Source: Nitrososphaerales archaeon (GTDB lineage Archaea > Thermoproteota > Nitrososphaeria > Nitrososphaerales > Gagatemarchaeaceae). From it: a DNA stretch of 19,311 nucleotides. Shown in pieces: positions 7,005 to 13,018 of the stretch. The translations under genes and the position numbers were made by a program. The notes below the pieces were generated by a model. It saw only the letters and a program-made list of their open reading frames with translations. It was not told the DNA's origin and did not search any database. Position 1 is the stretch's first letter, and each line of letters starts with the position of its first letter. The DNA lies in the NCBI GenBank assembly GCA_030039515.1, contig JASHVT010000094.1, forward strand, positions 1-19,311, given 5' to 3'.

Positions 7005-8756
7005 CTTAACGCTCACGGAGTGATGCGCGGTGCTCGCTGCGTTGTTCACGTCTCCGGCGTATGAGGCTTGGATGGTCACGGAGCCTACCACGCTTCCCGT
7101 TGCAGTCACGCTGCACGTGCTAACGGCCTGTGAACGGCCCTCAGGCGAGAGGGTGCAAGCGGCAGTGGCGGCACCGTCGAAACTCACACTCCCCGACCCG
7201 CTCTGCGAGAAGTTGACGGTCCCCGTGGGGTTGTATCCCACGACAGCTGCCCTGCAGGTGTAGGTCGCGCCGACCGCGGCTGAGGATGGCACGCACACAA
7301 GGGTGCTCTTGCTTGCCCTCTGGGCTACGGTGACGGTCGCCTCCCCGTTGAACGCGGCCGCTCCTCCGCTCTCGATATAGCTCGCTAAGATGCTCAACGA
7401 GCCGGCCTGGCCGCTGACGAAGGTCACGGAGCAGCGAAGCTTCCCATTCAGAACGCAGGCGGAGCTTAGGAACTGACCGGCGAGATTGCTCGACCACTCG
7501 ACCACGCCGCCCTTCACTCCCCCGCTCACGGACGCGGTGCACTTGGTGTGGAAGCCCACTTTTTGGGTCACTGGTGTGCAGACAACCGAAGCTGACGCGA
7601 GGGTGATGAACTGGCTCCCATGATAGTTCATCGAGGCGATCAGGCCTTCGTCGCTTGCGACGACCCCCGCAGGTAGCTCCCCGTAGTAGAGCGCAGGCCC
7701 GTACTGCTGGCCGGAGGTGACGACCCACCAGAGGAAGTTGGCTAGGTCGTAACCAACCGCCTGGCTCGTCTGGTCCTCCCACAGGATTAGGTACGTGTAT
7801 GTGGATATTGGATAAGACTGCACCGTTGCGCCCGTCGGAGTCGGGGCGTCAGTTATCGAGTAGGTGCTGCTGGCTTCTACTTCCGCAGAGTCTGCGGAGG
7901 CCGCCGCGTCGATCGTGGCGACGCTGGGGAGGACGAAGTTGCCGGCGGAGTTCTCTATCGGTGCAACCACCAGATGTTCCGATGTGGCGGAGTACGTATC
8001 CGTGTATCCGATCGCCCCCGTCTGACCGTTCACCGCAGTGGCGATGCTGCTGGCCGTGGCGGCTCCGGTCTCTTTGACTCCCAAGCTGTCAGCGCCTGAA
8101 GGGAAGGCGATGTCGGTGGAGATCCCAAGGCCCGACCCGTTCCACCCAGTGGTGGGCGAGGGGCTGGTCCTGGAGAGGAAGGTCGAGAGCTGGTAGTTCA
8201 CCCCGGCGCCGGCCGTCCTGTATACGGGATAGATCGGGTAGTTCAGCTGGGTCGAAGTGTAGTACGGGTTTATCGCAAGAATAGACGGGTCGTTCCACGA
8301 CACGACGTTCTGGAGGTAGATGTTCGCGACTATGGGGCCGGTGAGGTTAAGCGGATGAGCGGTAGTGACTCCAGGGATGTTGTAGAAGACCGCTACCCCT
8401 CCCAGGGTCTCGGGAATGGTGAGCAGCGGACCGTCCGCTGCGTAAGTGGAGTTCGGCTGGTACAGGTTGCTGGGGATGGGGTTGTCGGTGCCTGCGAAGG
8501 TGTAGAGTCCCCCTAAGAAGTCCGCCTCCCCTGTGGCGGCGTTAGACGAGACATAGTTCACGCTGACCGCACCGCTGGTGAACACGTTGAAGTCCGAGGC
8601 CCAGACCTGCATCACAGGGTTGACGAAGGAGGCTCCTCCTGCTTGGATCGTTTCTTTGGTGTAGGTAGCGCTCGCCACGGGCGCGAAGGCAACGAGTGTA
8701 GAGAACAAGATTATGGCCAACGCGAGAATTGCGCTGGTCCTGCTGCTCATGGACAC
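6999..8756 (-). CDS. pstS: PstS-like phosphate-binding protein with C-terminal Ig-like domains
   Basis: The 585-residue exported protein has a signal peptide at about 1-30 (basic tip, AILALAIILFSTLVAF core, ASA end). A PstS-type periplasmic-binding domain covers about 35-385: QAGGASFVNPVMQVW, AGTDNPIPS, ETLGGVAVFYNIPG, NIYLQNVVSWNDP, YRTAGAGVNYQLS and GAIGYTDTYS. Two Ig-like, Cys-containing beta domains follow (about 387-475 and 480-585, the latter with PTGTVNFSQSGSGSVSF and SVTIQASYAGDVNNAAS), which is common in archaeal surface proteins. It has no lipobox Cys and no C-terminal membrane helix, so how it is held at the cell surface is unclear. The phosphate-contacting loop differs from bacterial PstS. 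The start is GTG 8756 or ATG 8750. It is first in the pstSCA operon. Confidence 0.88.
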   Translation of the reverse strand: MSMSSRTSAILALAIILFSTLVAFAPVASATYTKETIQAGGASFVNPVMQVWASDFNVFTSGAVSVNYVSSNAATGEADFLGGLYTFAGTDNPIPSNLYQPNSTYAADGPLLTIPETLGGVAVFYNIPGVTTAHPLNLTGPIVANIYLQNVVSWNDPSILAINPYYTSTQLNYPIYPVYRTAGAGVNYQLSTFLSRTSPSPTTGWNGSGLGISTDIAFPSGADSLGVKETGAATASSIATAVNGQTGAIGYTDTYSATSEHLVVAPIENSAGNFVLPSVATIDAAASADSAEVEASSTYSITDAPTPTGATVQSYPISTYTYLILWEDQTSQAVGYDLANFLWWVVTSGQQYGPALYYGELPAGVVASDEGLIASMNYHGSQFITLASASVVCTPVTQKVGFHTKCTASVSGGVKGGVVEWSSNLAGQFLSSACVLNGKLRCSVTFVSGQAGSLSILASYIESGGAAAFNGEATVTVAQRASKSTLVCVPSSAAVGATYTCRAAVVGYNPTGTVNFSQSGSGSVSFDGAATAACTLSPEGRSQAVSTCSVTATGSVVGSVTIQASYAGDVNNAASTAHHSVSVKS

Positions 8757-8773
8757 CCTATAACAATCACAGG

Positions 8774-8804
8774 TAATTAAGTCTTTAATTATCTATGATT
8801 AATC
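8774..8804 (-). promoter_or_regulatory. pstS promoter with palindromic candidate operator
   Basis: The perfect inverted repeat TAATTAA-N4-TTAATTA (8774-8791) covers the place where a TATA box would lie for pstS, about 25-35 nt before the start codon. A second palindrome, GATTAATC (8797-8804), lies just upstream. A repressor bound to the first would mask the TATA box, a plausible phosphate-responsive control. The operator role is inferred from symmetry and position. Confidence 0.5.
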
Positions 8805-8818
8805 TTACTCGTGCGCTC

Positions 8819-9244
8819 TCAGCACGACCAGTTTTCGGTCAATATCGCACTTCCGCCGGACCCTTGATCTATACTAAAGCTCCCGGCGCTGCACGTGCCC
8901 GAGCTGTCAAACGCGCCCGACCAACTGATGGTGACTGTGTATGCTTGTTGGTTCGGGAGAGACACACTGTATGCGCCACCCACCACAGTCGACGCGTAAA
9001 GCTGACCTGTGTCGCTGGTAAAGCCAAGGCTTACAGGATGCGTCCCAAGTCCCTTTGTGCTCGCGGAGCCTGAGACCACAACAATACTTGGCGCCGATGG
9101 CCCTATTGTCACACCTCCTGAGTTGAATTCAAGAGCTACTACCAAGACTGCGATGACAACAATGACTACAACAACAGCGATGACGATGTTCCGAGTGGTC
9201 TGCGATTTAGCTGGTGCGGGAGCCGTCTGCGTTGTGGTCTGCAA
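8819..9244 (-). CDS. Small membrane-anchored surface protein with a beta-sandwich domain
   Basis: The 141-residue product has a Thr/Ala/Gln-rich N-terminus with a basic residue (Arg18), one very hydrophobic helix (about 19-39, IVIAVVVVIVVIAVLVVAL), then an extracellular Ser/Gly/Thr-rich domain of about 100 residues. Its pattern (GLGTHPVSLGFTSDTG, GGAYSVSLPNQQAYTVTISW) suggests a carboxypeptidase-regulatory-like or Ig-like beta sandwich. Cys118 and the C-terminal Cys141 could form a disulfide. The start is a TTG at 9244; no ATG or GTG precedes the helix in frame. It lies 62 bases upstream of pstS on the same strand but with its own promoter region between, so a role in phosphate uptake is possible but unproven. 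Confidence 0.65.
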   Translation of the reverse strand: MQTTTQTAPAPAKSQTTRNIVIAVVVVIVVIAVLVVALEFNSGGVTIGPSAPSIVVVSGSASTKGLGTHPVSLGFTSDTGQLYASTVVGGAYSVSLPNQQAYTVTISWSGAFDSSGTCSAGSFSIDQGSGGSAILTENWSC

Positions 9245-9267
9245 CCCCCTCTGGGGTCGCGCTTTTC

Positions 9268-9277
9268 CTATTAATAG
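9268..9277 (-). promoter_or_regulatory. Palindromic TATA element for the small surface-protein gene
   Basis: CTATTAATAG is a perfect 10-base palindrome centred about 29 nt upstream of the TTG start at 9244, the normal TATA distance for a leaderless or nearly leaderless message. A short inverted repeat (ACCCC at 9244-9248, GGGGT at 9253-9257) lies at the start codon. Confidence 0.5.
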
Positions 9278-9369
9278 ATTATTGATACAGATTCTATGAT
9301 TCTCCTGACGGCGCCTGAGTTACGACTGGGTGACGCGGAACTGCACCTCCGACGGCTCGGTTTGCCACT

Positions 9370-9537
9370 ATGGCCGACTACGCTCGCGCTCTGACAGAAG
9401 GCGTTGTGGGCAACGAGCAGCTAGTGGGCACGCTTGCAGAGACGATCGCAGACAGGATTGTTGTCAAAATGACAACCAGCCCGACCCTGCAGCGGCTAGC
9501 CCACTGCAACGAAGAGCGTGCGGTCGCCGGGATTTGA
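9370..9537 (+). CDS. Possible 55-residue small protein overlapping the tRNA 3' end
   Basis: An open frame from ATG 9370 gives 55 residues with protein-like composition (MADYARALTEGVVGNEQLVG, then LAETIADRIVVKM and TLQRLAHCNEE), predicted to be amphipathic helices. The frame ends at a TGA 19 bases inside the antisense tRNA-Gly gene, so the last five codons are dictated by the tRNA. I know no family for it and see no clear ribosome-binding site. It is the only coding candidate in 9245-9518. It may be a real small gene, the remnant of an element joined at the tRNA, or chance. Confidence 0.3.
   Translation: MADYARALTEGVVGNEQLVGTLAETIADRIVVKMTTSPTLQRLAHCNEERAVAGI
9460..9476. repeat. Short perfect inverted repeat GTTGTCA-AAA-TGACAAC
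   Basis: Seven-base arms at 9460-9466 and 9470-9476 are separated by AAA. On the minus strand the hairpin lies about 43-59 bases beyond the tRNA-Gly 3' end, with TTTT in the loop, so it could help end that transcript. It also falls inside the candidate 55-residue frame. Confidence 0.4.
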
Positions 9538-9593
9538 ACCCGGGTTACCAGCTTGGAGGGCTGATGTCCTAGACCAGACTGGACGACAACCGC
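9519..9593 (-). tRNA. tRNA-Gly (anticodon TCC)
   Basis: Read on the minus strand, the gene folds as a full cloverleaf. The 7-bp acceptor stem pairs GCGGTTG with CGACCGC (one G-U pair), the D-stem GTCC pairs with GGAC, and the anticodon stem TCAGC/GCTGG encloses the loop CCTCCAA, giving anticodon TCC. The T-arm is CCGGG TTCAAAT CCCGG and the discriminator base is A (complement of 9519). CCA is not encoded and there is no intron. A TATA element lies about 28 nt upstream. Confidence 0.95.
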
Positions 9594-9617
9594 ACAATCT
9601 TGCGAGAATTCACGTCA

Positions 9618-9625
9618 TTTTTTAA
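9618..9625 (-). promoter_or_regulatory. TATA box for tRNA-Gly
   Basis: On the minus strand this reads TTAAAAAA, centred about 28 nt before the mature tRNA 5' end, the expected archaeal TATA distance. It overlaps the stop codon of nep1, so tRNA transcription starts directly after that gene. Confidence 0.65.
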
Positions 9626-10293
9626 CGGTTGGCTCTCTGCAGCTTCTCGACCTCGTATATCAGTCTGGAGGCGACGACGTGCGCCTCGAGGGGCCTCGGA
9701 TCGATGCGCTCCAGCTCGTCGGTCAGGCCCAACGTCGCTCCTGTGAAGTGGCCCCTAGGGAACCCCCCGATCAGGACGCAGGGCTGCCTGGCCGCTGCCA
9801 CCTCCCCGGCTACCGCCTCGAGGGTGGTCGGCCTGCCCTGGACGGACAGACCCACCACCAGGCTGGGCACTACAACATTCCGCAGGAGCTGGCGCAGGCT
9901 CGAGGAGTACGCTCTGACGAGTCCCTCCCCCGGCTCCCCCCGGAGCGCCTTCTCCATCAGGCCTCTGAACCTCACGTAGCTCTTCGGGATCCTCGTCCTC
10001 GGCGATATCTCGACGACCTGGTCTGAACAAGTATGAACATAGAGAGCCACGTTCCCGTCTAAATACAGCGGCGTACCTGTCACGCTCAGCAACGTCACGT
10101 GGACAAGGTCAGGCCTGCCCCTCTTCTCCGCGTCCTTCAAACGCAGCATCGCGGAGTGATGGTAGCTCCTGTCGAGCAGGATCTCGCTGGGTGCGGCACC
10201 TCTCCTTCGCGAGTCGCTCACCACTGCAGGGCTCTTCTGGATCTCGCGCGGCACCAGCTCGAGGGCCGACTCTGCAAGGACGACGCTCAGCAA
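9622..10293 (-). CDS. nep1: rRNA small-subunit pseudouridine N1-methyltransferase Nep1 (Emg1)
   Basis: The 223-residue product is a SPOUT-class, S-adenosylmethionine-dependent enzyme that methylates N1 of a pseudouridine in 16S-type rRNA and helps small-subunit assembly. Motifs match the family: SVVLAESALELVP at the start, LLDRSYHHSAM (about 40-50), RGRPDLVH (about 58-65), IPKSYVRFRGLMEK (about 101-114) and the knotted SAM-binding part ending IGGFPRGHF (about 173-181). The frame stays open 97 codons upstream, antisense to rnp4, but those codons are unlike any Nep1. TTG at 10293 gives the usual N-terminus and lies about 28 nt from a TTAA core. It is divergent from rnp4, a common pairing of RNA-processing genes. 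Confidence 0.92.
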   Translation of the reverse strand: MLSVVLAESALELVPREIQKSPAVVSDSRRRGAAPSEILLDRSYHHSAMLRLKDAEKRGRPDLVHVTLLSVTGTPLYLDGNVALYVHTCSDQVVEISPRTRIPKSYVRFRGLMEKALRGEPGEGLVRAYSSSLRQLLRNVVVPSLVVGLSVQGRPTTLEAVAGEVAAARQPCVLIGGFPRGHFTGATLGLTDELERIDPRPLEAHVVASRLIYEVEKLQRANR

Positions 10294-10317
10294 ACGTCCG
10301 CCCGCAAGCCCGCTTAG

Positions 10318-10325
10318 GGTTAAGA
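10318..10325. promoter_or_regulatory. Shared TATA-like core between nep1 and rnp4
   Basis: GGTTAAGA has a symmetric TTAA core at 10320-10323. It lies about 28 nt from the nep1 TTG (minus) and about 26 nt from the rnp4 ATG (plus). Both distances fit leaderless transcription, so one core may serve both directions. Confidence 0.5.
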
Positions 10326-10347
10326 CCTTTCCCGCCCAGGGGCGCAC

Positions 10348-10695
10348 ATGAGATCCCGCAAGGTCGCAAAGGAGGACGCAGCCGCTCTGGTCAAGCTCCT
10401 CACAGAGCGGGCGGTCGCCACCTCCCGCGCCGACCGCGACCTGGCCAGAGCCCAGGCTTCGCTGGCAAGGAAGGTAAAGCTCAGGTTCAACGTCCGCCTG
10501 GACGAGCCCTTGAGGAGGCTGACCTGCCACGGCTGCAAGGCGCTCCTCCTCCCCGGGGTCAACGCGCGCGTCAGGCTCGGGCACGGAAGTCAGACCGTCC
10601 TCAGGATCACCTGCGCCGAATGCGGCCTGACGAAGCGAAAAATAATCAATAGGCCTTATATAGACTCGAAGAAGGCTCGGAAATCCGCCTCGTGA
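10348..10695 (+). CDS. rnp4: Ribonuclease P protein component 4 (Rpp21/Rpr2 family)
   Basis: The 115-residue product is the zinc-ribbon protein subunit of archaeal RNase P, which with Rpp29 binds the specificity domain of the RNA and supports 5' maturation of pre-tRNA. The N-terminal half is two basic helices (AAALVKLLTERAVA and LARAQASLARKVKLRFNVRL). The zinc site is Cys60-x2-Cys63 and Cys89-x2-Cys92 (LTCHGCKALLLPG and ITCAECGLTKRK), the order and spacing expected for the family. The ATG at 10348 lies about 26 nt after a TTAA element, so the message may be leaderless. It leads into the S19e cluster, six bases before the S19e start. Confidence 0.9.
   Translation: MRSRKVAKEDAAALVKLLTERAVATSRADRDLARAQASLARKVKLRFNVRLDEPLRRLTCHGCKALLLPGVNARVRLGHGSQTVLRITCAECGLTKRKIINRPYIDSKKARKSAS
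10656..10663 (+). promoter_or_regulatory. Internal TATA box for the S19e ribosomal cluster
   Basis: TTATATAG at the 3' end of rnp4 is centred about 43 nt before the S19e ATG, in an unusually AT-rich stretch (10637-10663) for this GC-rich window. It would give a leader of about 17 nt and allow separate transcription of the ribosomal genes. Confidence 0.5.
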
Positions 10696-10701
10696 AGCGT
10701 C

Positions 10702-11151
10702 ATGGTGAACGTGAACGATGTCCCGTCAAGCAGGCTCATAGCCCTCGTAGCCGAGCAGGTCAAGGGCATCGGCGTCCAAGAGCCGCAATGGGCCCGCTTC
10801 GTCAAGACAGGTTCTCACGCTGAAAGGCCCCCTGCCGACCCAGCCTGGTGGTACACAAGGGCCGCTTCGGTGCTCAGGAAGCTCTACGTCCACGGCCCCC
10901 TCGGCCTTTCTGACCTCGAGCGCGCATACGGAGGCACCAAGGCCCTCCACTACTACCCGAAGCACCACAGGGACGCCGGCGGCTCTTCGGTGAGGGTGGT
11001 CCTGAAGCAGCTTGAGCAGGCGGAACTTGTATCAAAGACGCCGAAGGGCAGGATACTGACCCCGAAAGGCCGGGCGCTACTCGACAAGGCGAGCAAGGAA
11101 GTCTTTGCCAAGGTCGTCGAAGCCGACAAGGAACTCGCGAGGTACGCATAG
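10702..11151 (+). CDS. rps19e: 30S ribosomal protein S19e
   Basis: The 149-residue product is a small-subunit ribosomal protein needed late in assembly, present in archaea and eukaryotes only. Family features are easy to see: DVPSSRLIALVAEQVK at the N-terminus, DPAWWYTRAASVLRKLYVHG (about 46-65), the YGGTKALHYYPKHHRDAGGS block (about 75-94), and the C-terminal winged helix with LEQAELVSKTPKGRILTPKG. Length is normal. The stop codon is directly followed by the ATG of the PDCD5 gene, consistent with one message. Confidence 0.97.
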   Translation: MVNVNDVPSSRLIALVAEQVKGIGVQEPQWARFVKTGSHAERPPADPAWWYTRAASVLRKLYVHGPLGLSDLERAYGGTKALHYYPKHHRDAGGSSVRVVLKQLEQAELVSKTPKGRILTPKGRALLDKASKEVFAKVVEADKELARYA

Positions 11152-11427
11152 ATGTCCGAGCAGCCGCAGAGGCAGCCCAGCAACAAAGAGTCAGAGAAGA
11201 AGCTGATGAGGGAGGGGATCCTCAGGATGGCGCTCAGCTCCGAGGCCAGGCAGAGGCTGGCCAACGTGAAGATGGTCCGTCCAGACCTGGCCGCCTCGAT
11301 AGAGGACTACGTAATCCAGCTCGCTTCGGCGGGGAGGCTCAAGACCGTGATAGACGACGAGCAGGTGAAGCAGATGCTCGCATCCCTCCAGGATAAGAAG
11401 AGGGAGATCAAGATAAGGCGGCTATAG
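11152..11427 (+). CDS. PDCD5-family DNA-binding protein
   Basis: The 91-residue, highly charged helical protein belongs to the archaeal PDCD5 (DUF/UPF0103-type, TFAR19) family, which contains a three-helix bundle and binds nucleic acid in vitro. Its cell role is not settled. Typical parts are the disordered Gln/Ser N-terminus, ILRMALSSEARQRLANVKMV (about 24-43), the helix-linking RPDLAASIEDYVIQLASAGR (about 43-62), and the basic tail ending KKREIKIRRL. It lies between S19e and L39e with no gap to S19e and one base to L39e, its usual archaeal position. Confidence 0.93.
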   Translation: MSEQPQRQPSNKESEKKLMREGILRMALSSEARQRLANVKMVRPDLAASIEDYVIQLASAGRLKTVIDDEQVKQMLASLQDKKREIKIRRL

Positions 11428-11428
11428 C

Positions 11429-11587
11429 ATGGCCAAGGTCAAGGACACTTCGAAGAAGAACAGGCTGACGAAGGCAGGAAGGCAGGCGAAGTCTCCCCCT
11501 ACGTGGGTGGTAGTGAAGACCAACAGGCACATGAGGGCGACGCCGCAGCAGAGGAACTGGAGACAGCGCAAGCTGAAGCTCAGGTGA
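11429..11587 (+). CDS. rpl39e: 50S ribosomal protein L39e
   Basis: The 52-residue, very basic protein lines the ribosomal exit tunnel in archaea and eukaryotes. The sequence has the expected KKNRLTKAGRQAKSPPTWVV core and the RNWRQRKLKLR end with the invariant N-W-R-x-x-K/R-L. Length is standard. It starts one base after the PDCD5 stop. Its end carries AGGTGA, which serves as a ribosome-binding site for L31e five bases farther on. Confidence 0.96.
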   Translation: MAKVKDTSKKNRLTKAGRQAKSPPTWVVVKTNRHMRATPQQRNWRQRKLKLR

Positions 11588-11592
11588 GTTGA

Positions 11593-11886
11593 ATGTCTGA
11601 GGAGAAGATGGAGGAGCTCACGAGGACCTATGTCGTCCCCCTCGGGGTCGCCTTCGAAGCGCCGCCCTACAGGAGGGCGAAGAAGGCCGTCATCGTCATC
11701 AGGGCGTTCGCCACACGACACATGAAGGCGAAGCAGGTCAAGATAGACTCCGAGGTGAACGAGCTGATCTGGGCCAGGGGGATAAAGCGCCCCCCGAGGA
11801 GGATGACCCTCGAGATGGAGAGGGACGAAGACGGCGTGGTCACCGTGAAGCTCCCCGAGTCCGAGCCTGAGCCAGAGAATGCGTAA
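11593..11886 (+). CDS. rpl31e: 50S ribosomal protein L31e
   Basis: The 97-residue large-subunit protein sits near the exit tunnel and is close to the signal-recognition-particle docking site. It has the family pattern RTYVVPLGVAFEAPPYRRAK, AVIVIRAFATRHMKAKQVKI, and NELIWARGIKRPPRRMTLEM (about 57-76), followed by an acidic C-terminal tail (PESEPEPENA). ATG 11593 follows AGGTGA at the L39e end. The next gene, aIF6, starts two bases after the stop. Confidence 0.97.
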   Translation: MSEEKMEELTRTYVVPLGVAFEAPPYRRAKKAVIVIRAFATRHMKAKQVKIDSEVNELIWARGIKRPPRRMTLEMERDEDGVVTVKLPESEPEPENA

Positions 11887-11888
11887 TC

Positions 11889-12554
11889 GTGGGCCTACAC
11901 CTGTTCGACGTCTACAGAAGCCCCAACATCGGCGTCTTCATGAAGGGGAACGACAAACTCCTCCTGGTCCCCAAGGGCCTGGCAAAGACGAAGTCAGACA
12001 AGCTCTCTGAGTATCTCGGCACTCCGGTCATACCCACGTCGGTCGGCGAGTCGAGGCTCCTCGGACCCCTGATCTGCATGAACGGCAACGGAGCGCTCGT
12101 GTCCAGGCTCGCGGATGACAACGAGGTCTCAGAGATCCGCTCCGCCACCGGCCTGAACGTCTCCAAGCTCGAGTCCAAGTTCACAGCCGTGGGCAACCTC
12201 GTAGCCGCCAACGACAGGCACGCCCTCCTCTCCCCCTTGCTGGACGACAGGGCAGCGATGCAGGTGAGGGACGTTATGGGGACCGAGGTCGAGCGTGTCG
12301 CGATGGGACAGTTCCACCAGGTGGGGGCCCTCGTCGTCGCCACGAACACCGGCGCCGCCGTCTATCCCGGACTCGGGGAGGAGGAGGTGTCAACGATCTC
12401 TAAGATGCTCGGGGTCGAGGCTTACCCGACCTCCGTCAACCGCGGCGTCCCCTTCGTCGCCTCGGGGCTCGTCGCCAACTCCAAGAACGCCGTGGCCGGT
12501 AGTCAGACAACCGGACCTGAGCTTGTATTTATAACAAGGGCGCTGAGCGTCTGA
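11889..12554 (+). CDS. eif6: Translation initiation factor aIF6 (anti-association factor)
   Basis: The 221-residue product binds the large subunit and prevents premature joining to the small subunit. The five repeated alpha-beta subdomains of the pentein-like fold are visible through recurring phrases: NIGVFMKGNDKLLLVP, GALVSRLADDNEVSEI, GNLVAANDRHALLSPLLDD, GALVVATNTGAAVYPGLGEE and GVPFVASGLVANSKNAVAG. The start is GTG 11889 (MGLHLFDVYRSPNIG); there is no ATG nearer. The gene lies in its conserved place after L31e. The ribosomal protein LX (L18Ae/L20a) that follows it in many archaea is not present. Confidence 0.96.
   Translation: MGLHLFDVYRSPNIGVFMKGNDKLLLVPKGLAKTKSDKLSEYLGTPVIPTSVGESRLLGPLICMNGNGALVSRLADDNEVSEIRSATGLNVSKLESKFTAVGNLVAANDRHALLSPLLDDRAAMQVRDVMGTEVERVAMGQFHQVGALVVATNTGAAVYPGLGEEEVSTISKMLGVEAYPTSVNRGVPFVASGLVANSKNAVAGSQTTGPELVFITRALSV
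12528..12534 (+). promoter_or_regulatory. TATA box for the prefoldin-ftsY pair
   Basis: TTTATAA lies inside the 3' end of the aIF6 gene, about 43 nt upstream of the prefoldin GTG. It is a near-consensus archaeal TATA in GC-rich coding DNA, although codon constraint could also create it. Confidence 0.4.
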
Positions 12555-12574
12555 ATCACGCGGCGATTCTTCCG

Positions 12575-13012
12575 GTGAGCAAGCAGCCCAAACAGCCCAC
12601 AGCAGAGGAGACGGTCAACGCCCTCGTCCTCGAGTCGAGGGTGCTCGAAAACACGTACAACGAGCTCACGGCGCGACAGAATATACTCGAACGGGCCCTC
12701 ATCGAGAGTCGGGCGGCGCTCGACGCAATCAAGGGCCTGGCCGAAGGCTCCTCGAAGGAGGTGCTGACCCAGATCGGCGGAGGCGCCATCCTGCGTTCCG
12801 CTCCGCCGTCGATAGACAAGGTGATGCTTGGCGTCGGCGCCGGCATAGTCATCGAGAAACCGAGGGCTGAGGCCGTGGCCATCCTGGAAGAGAGGACGAA
12901 GGAGTACGAAAAGACGCTCATGTCCATCGTGAATCAGCGGAACGAGATCGCAGAGCGCCTAGAGAGCGACAGGCAGGTCCTCAACACCATCCTGAGCCAA
13001 AGCCAGGAGTAG
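12575..13012 (+). CDS. pfdA: Prefoldin subunit alpha
   Basis: The 145-residue subunit belongs to the hexameric prefoldin chaperone that hands unfolded proteins to the thermosome. It shows the class architecture: an N-terminal coiled coil (about 12-55), a central beta-hairpin pair (LTQIGGGAILRSAPPSIDKVMLGVGAGIVIEK, read as two strands about 65-96), and a C-terminal coiled coil (about 100-145). The GTG at 12575 is the first start; ATG codons occur only deep inside the protein. It is followed by ftsY, the usual archaeal neighbour, six bases downstream. Confidence 0.92.
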   Translation: MSKQPKQPTAEETVNALVLESRVLENTYNELTARQNILERALIESRAALDAIKGLAEGSSKEVLTQIGGGAILRSAPPSIDKVMLGVGAGIVIEKPRAEAVAILEERTKEYEKTLMSIVNQRNEIAERLESDRQVLNTILSQSQE

Positions 13013-13018
13013 TCCCGG

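Noticed and set aside
9330..9572. 80-residue plus-strand frame over the tRNA-Gly region
   Set aside because: It is Arg/Cys/Asp-rich and crosses most of the tRNA gene on the opposite strand. The 55-residue frame in another phase has better protein character.
10294..10584. 97-codon upstream extension of nep1
   Set aside because: It lies antisense to rnp4, which has a clear zinc-ribbon pattern. Nep1 proteins begin at the first strand, given by TTG 10293.
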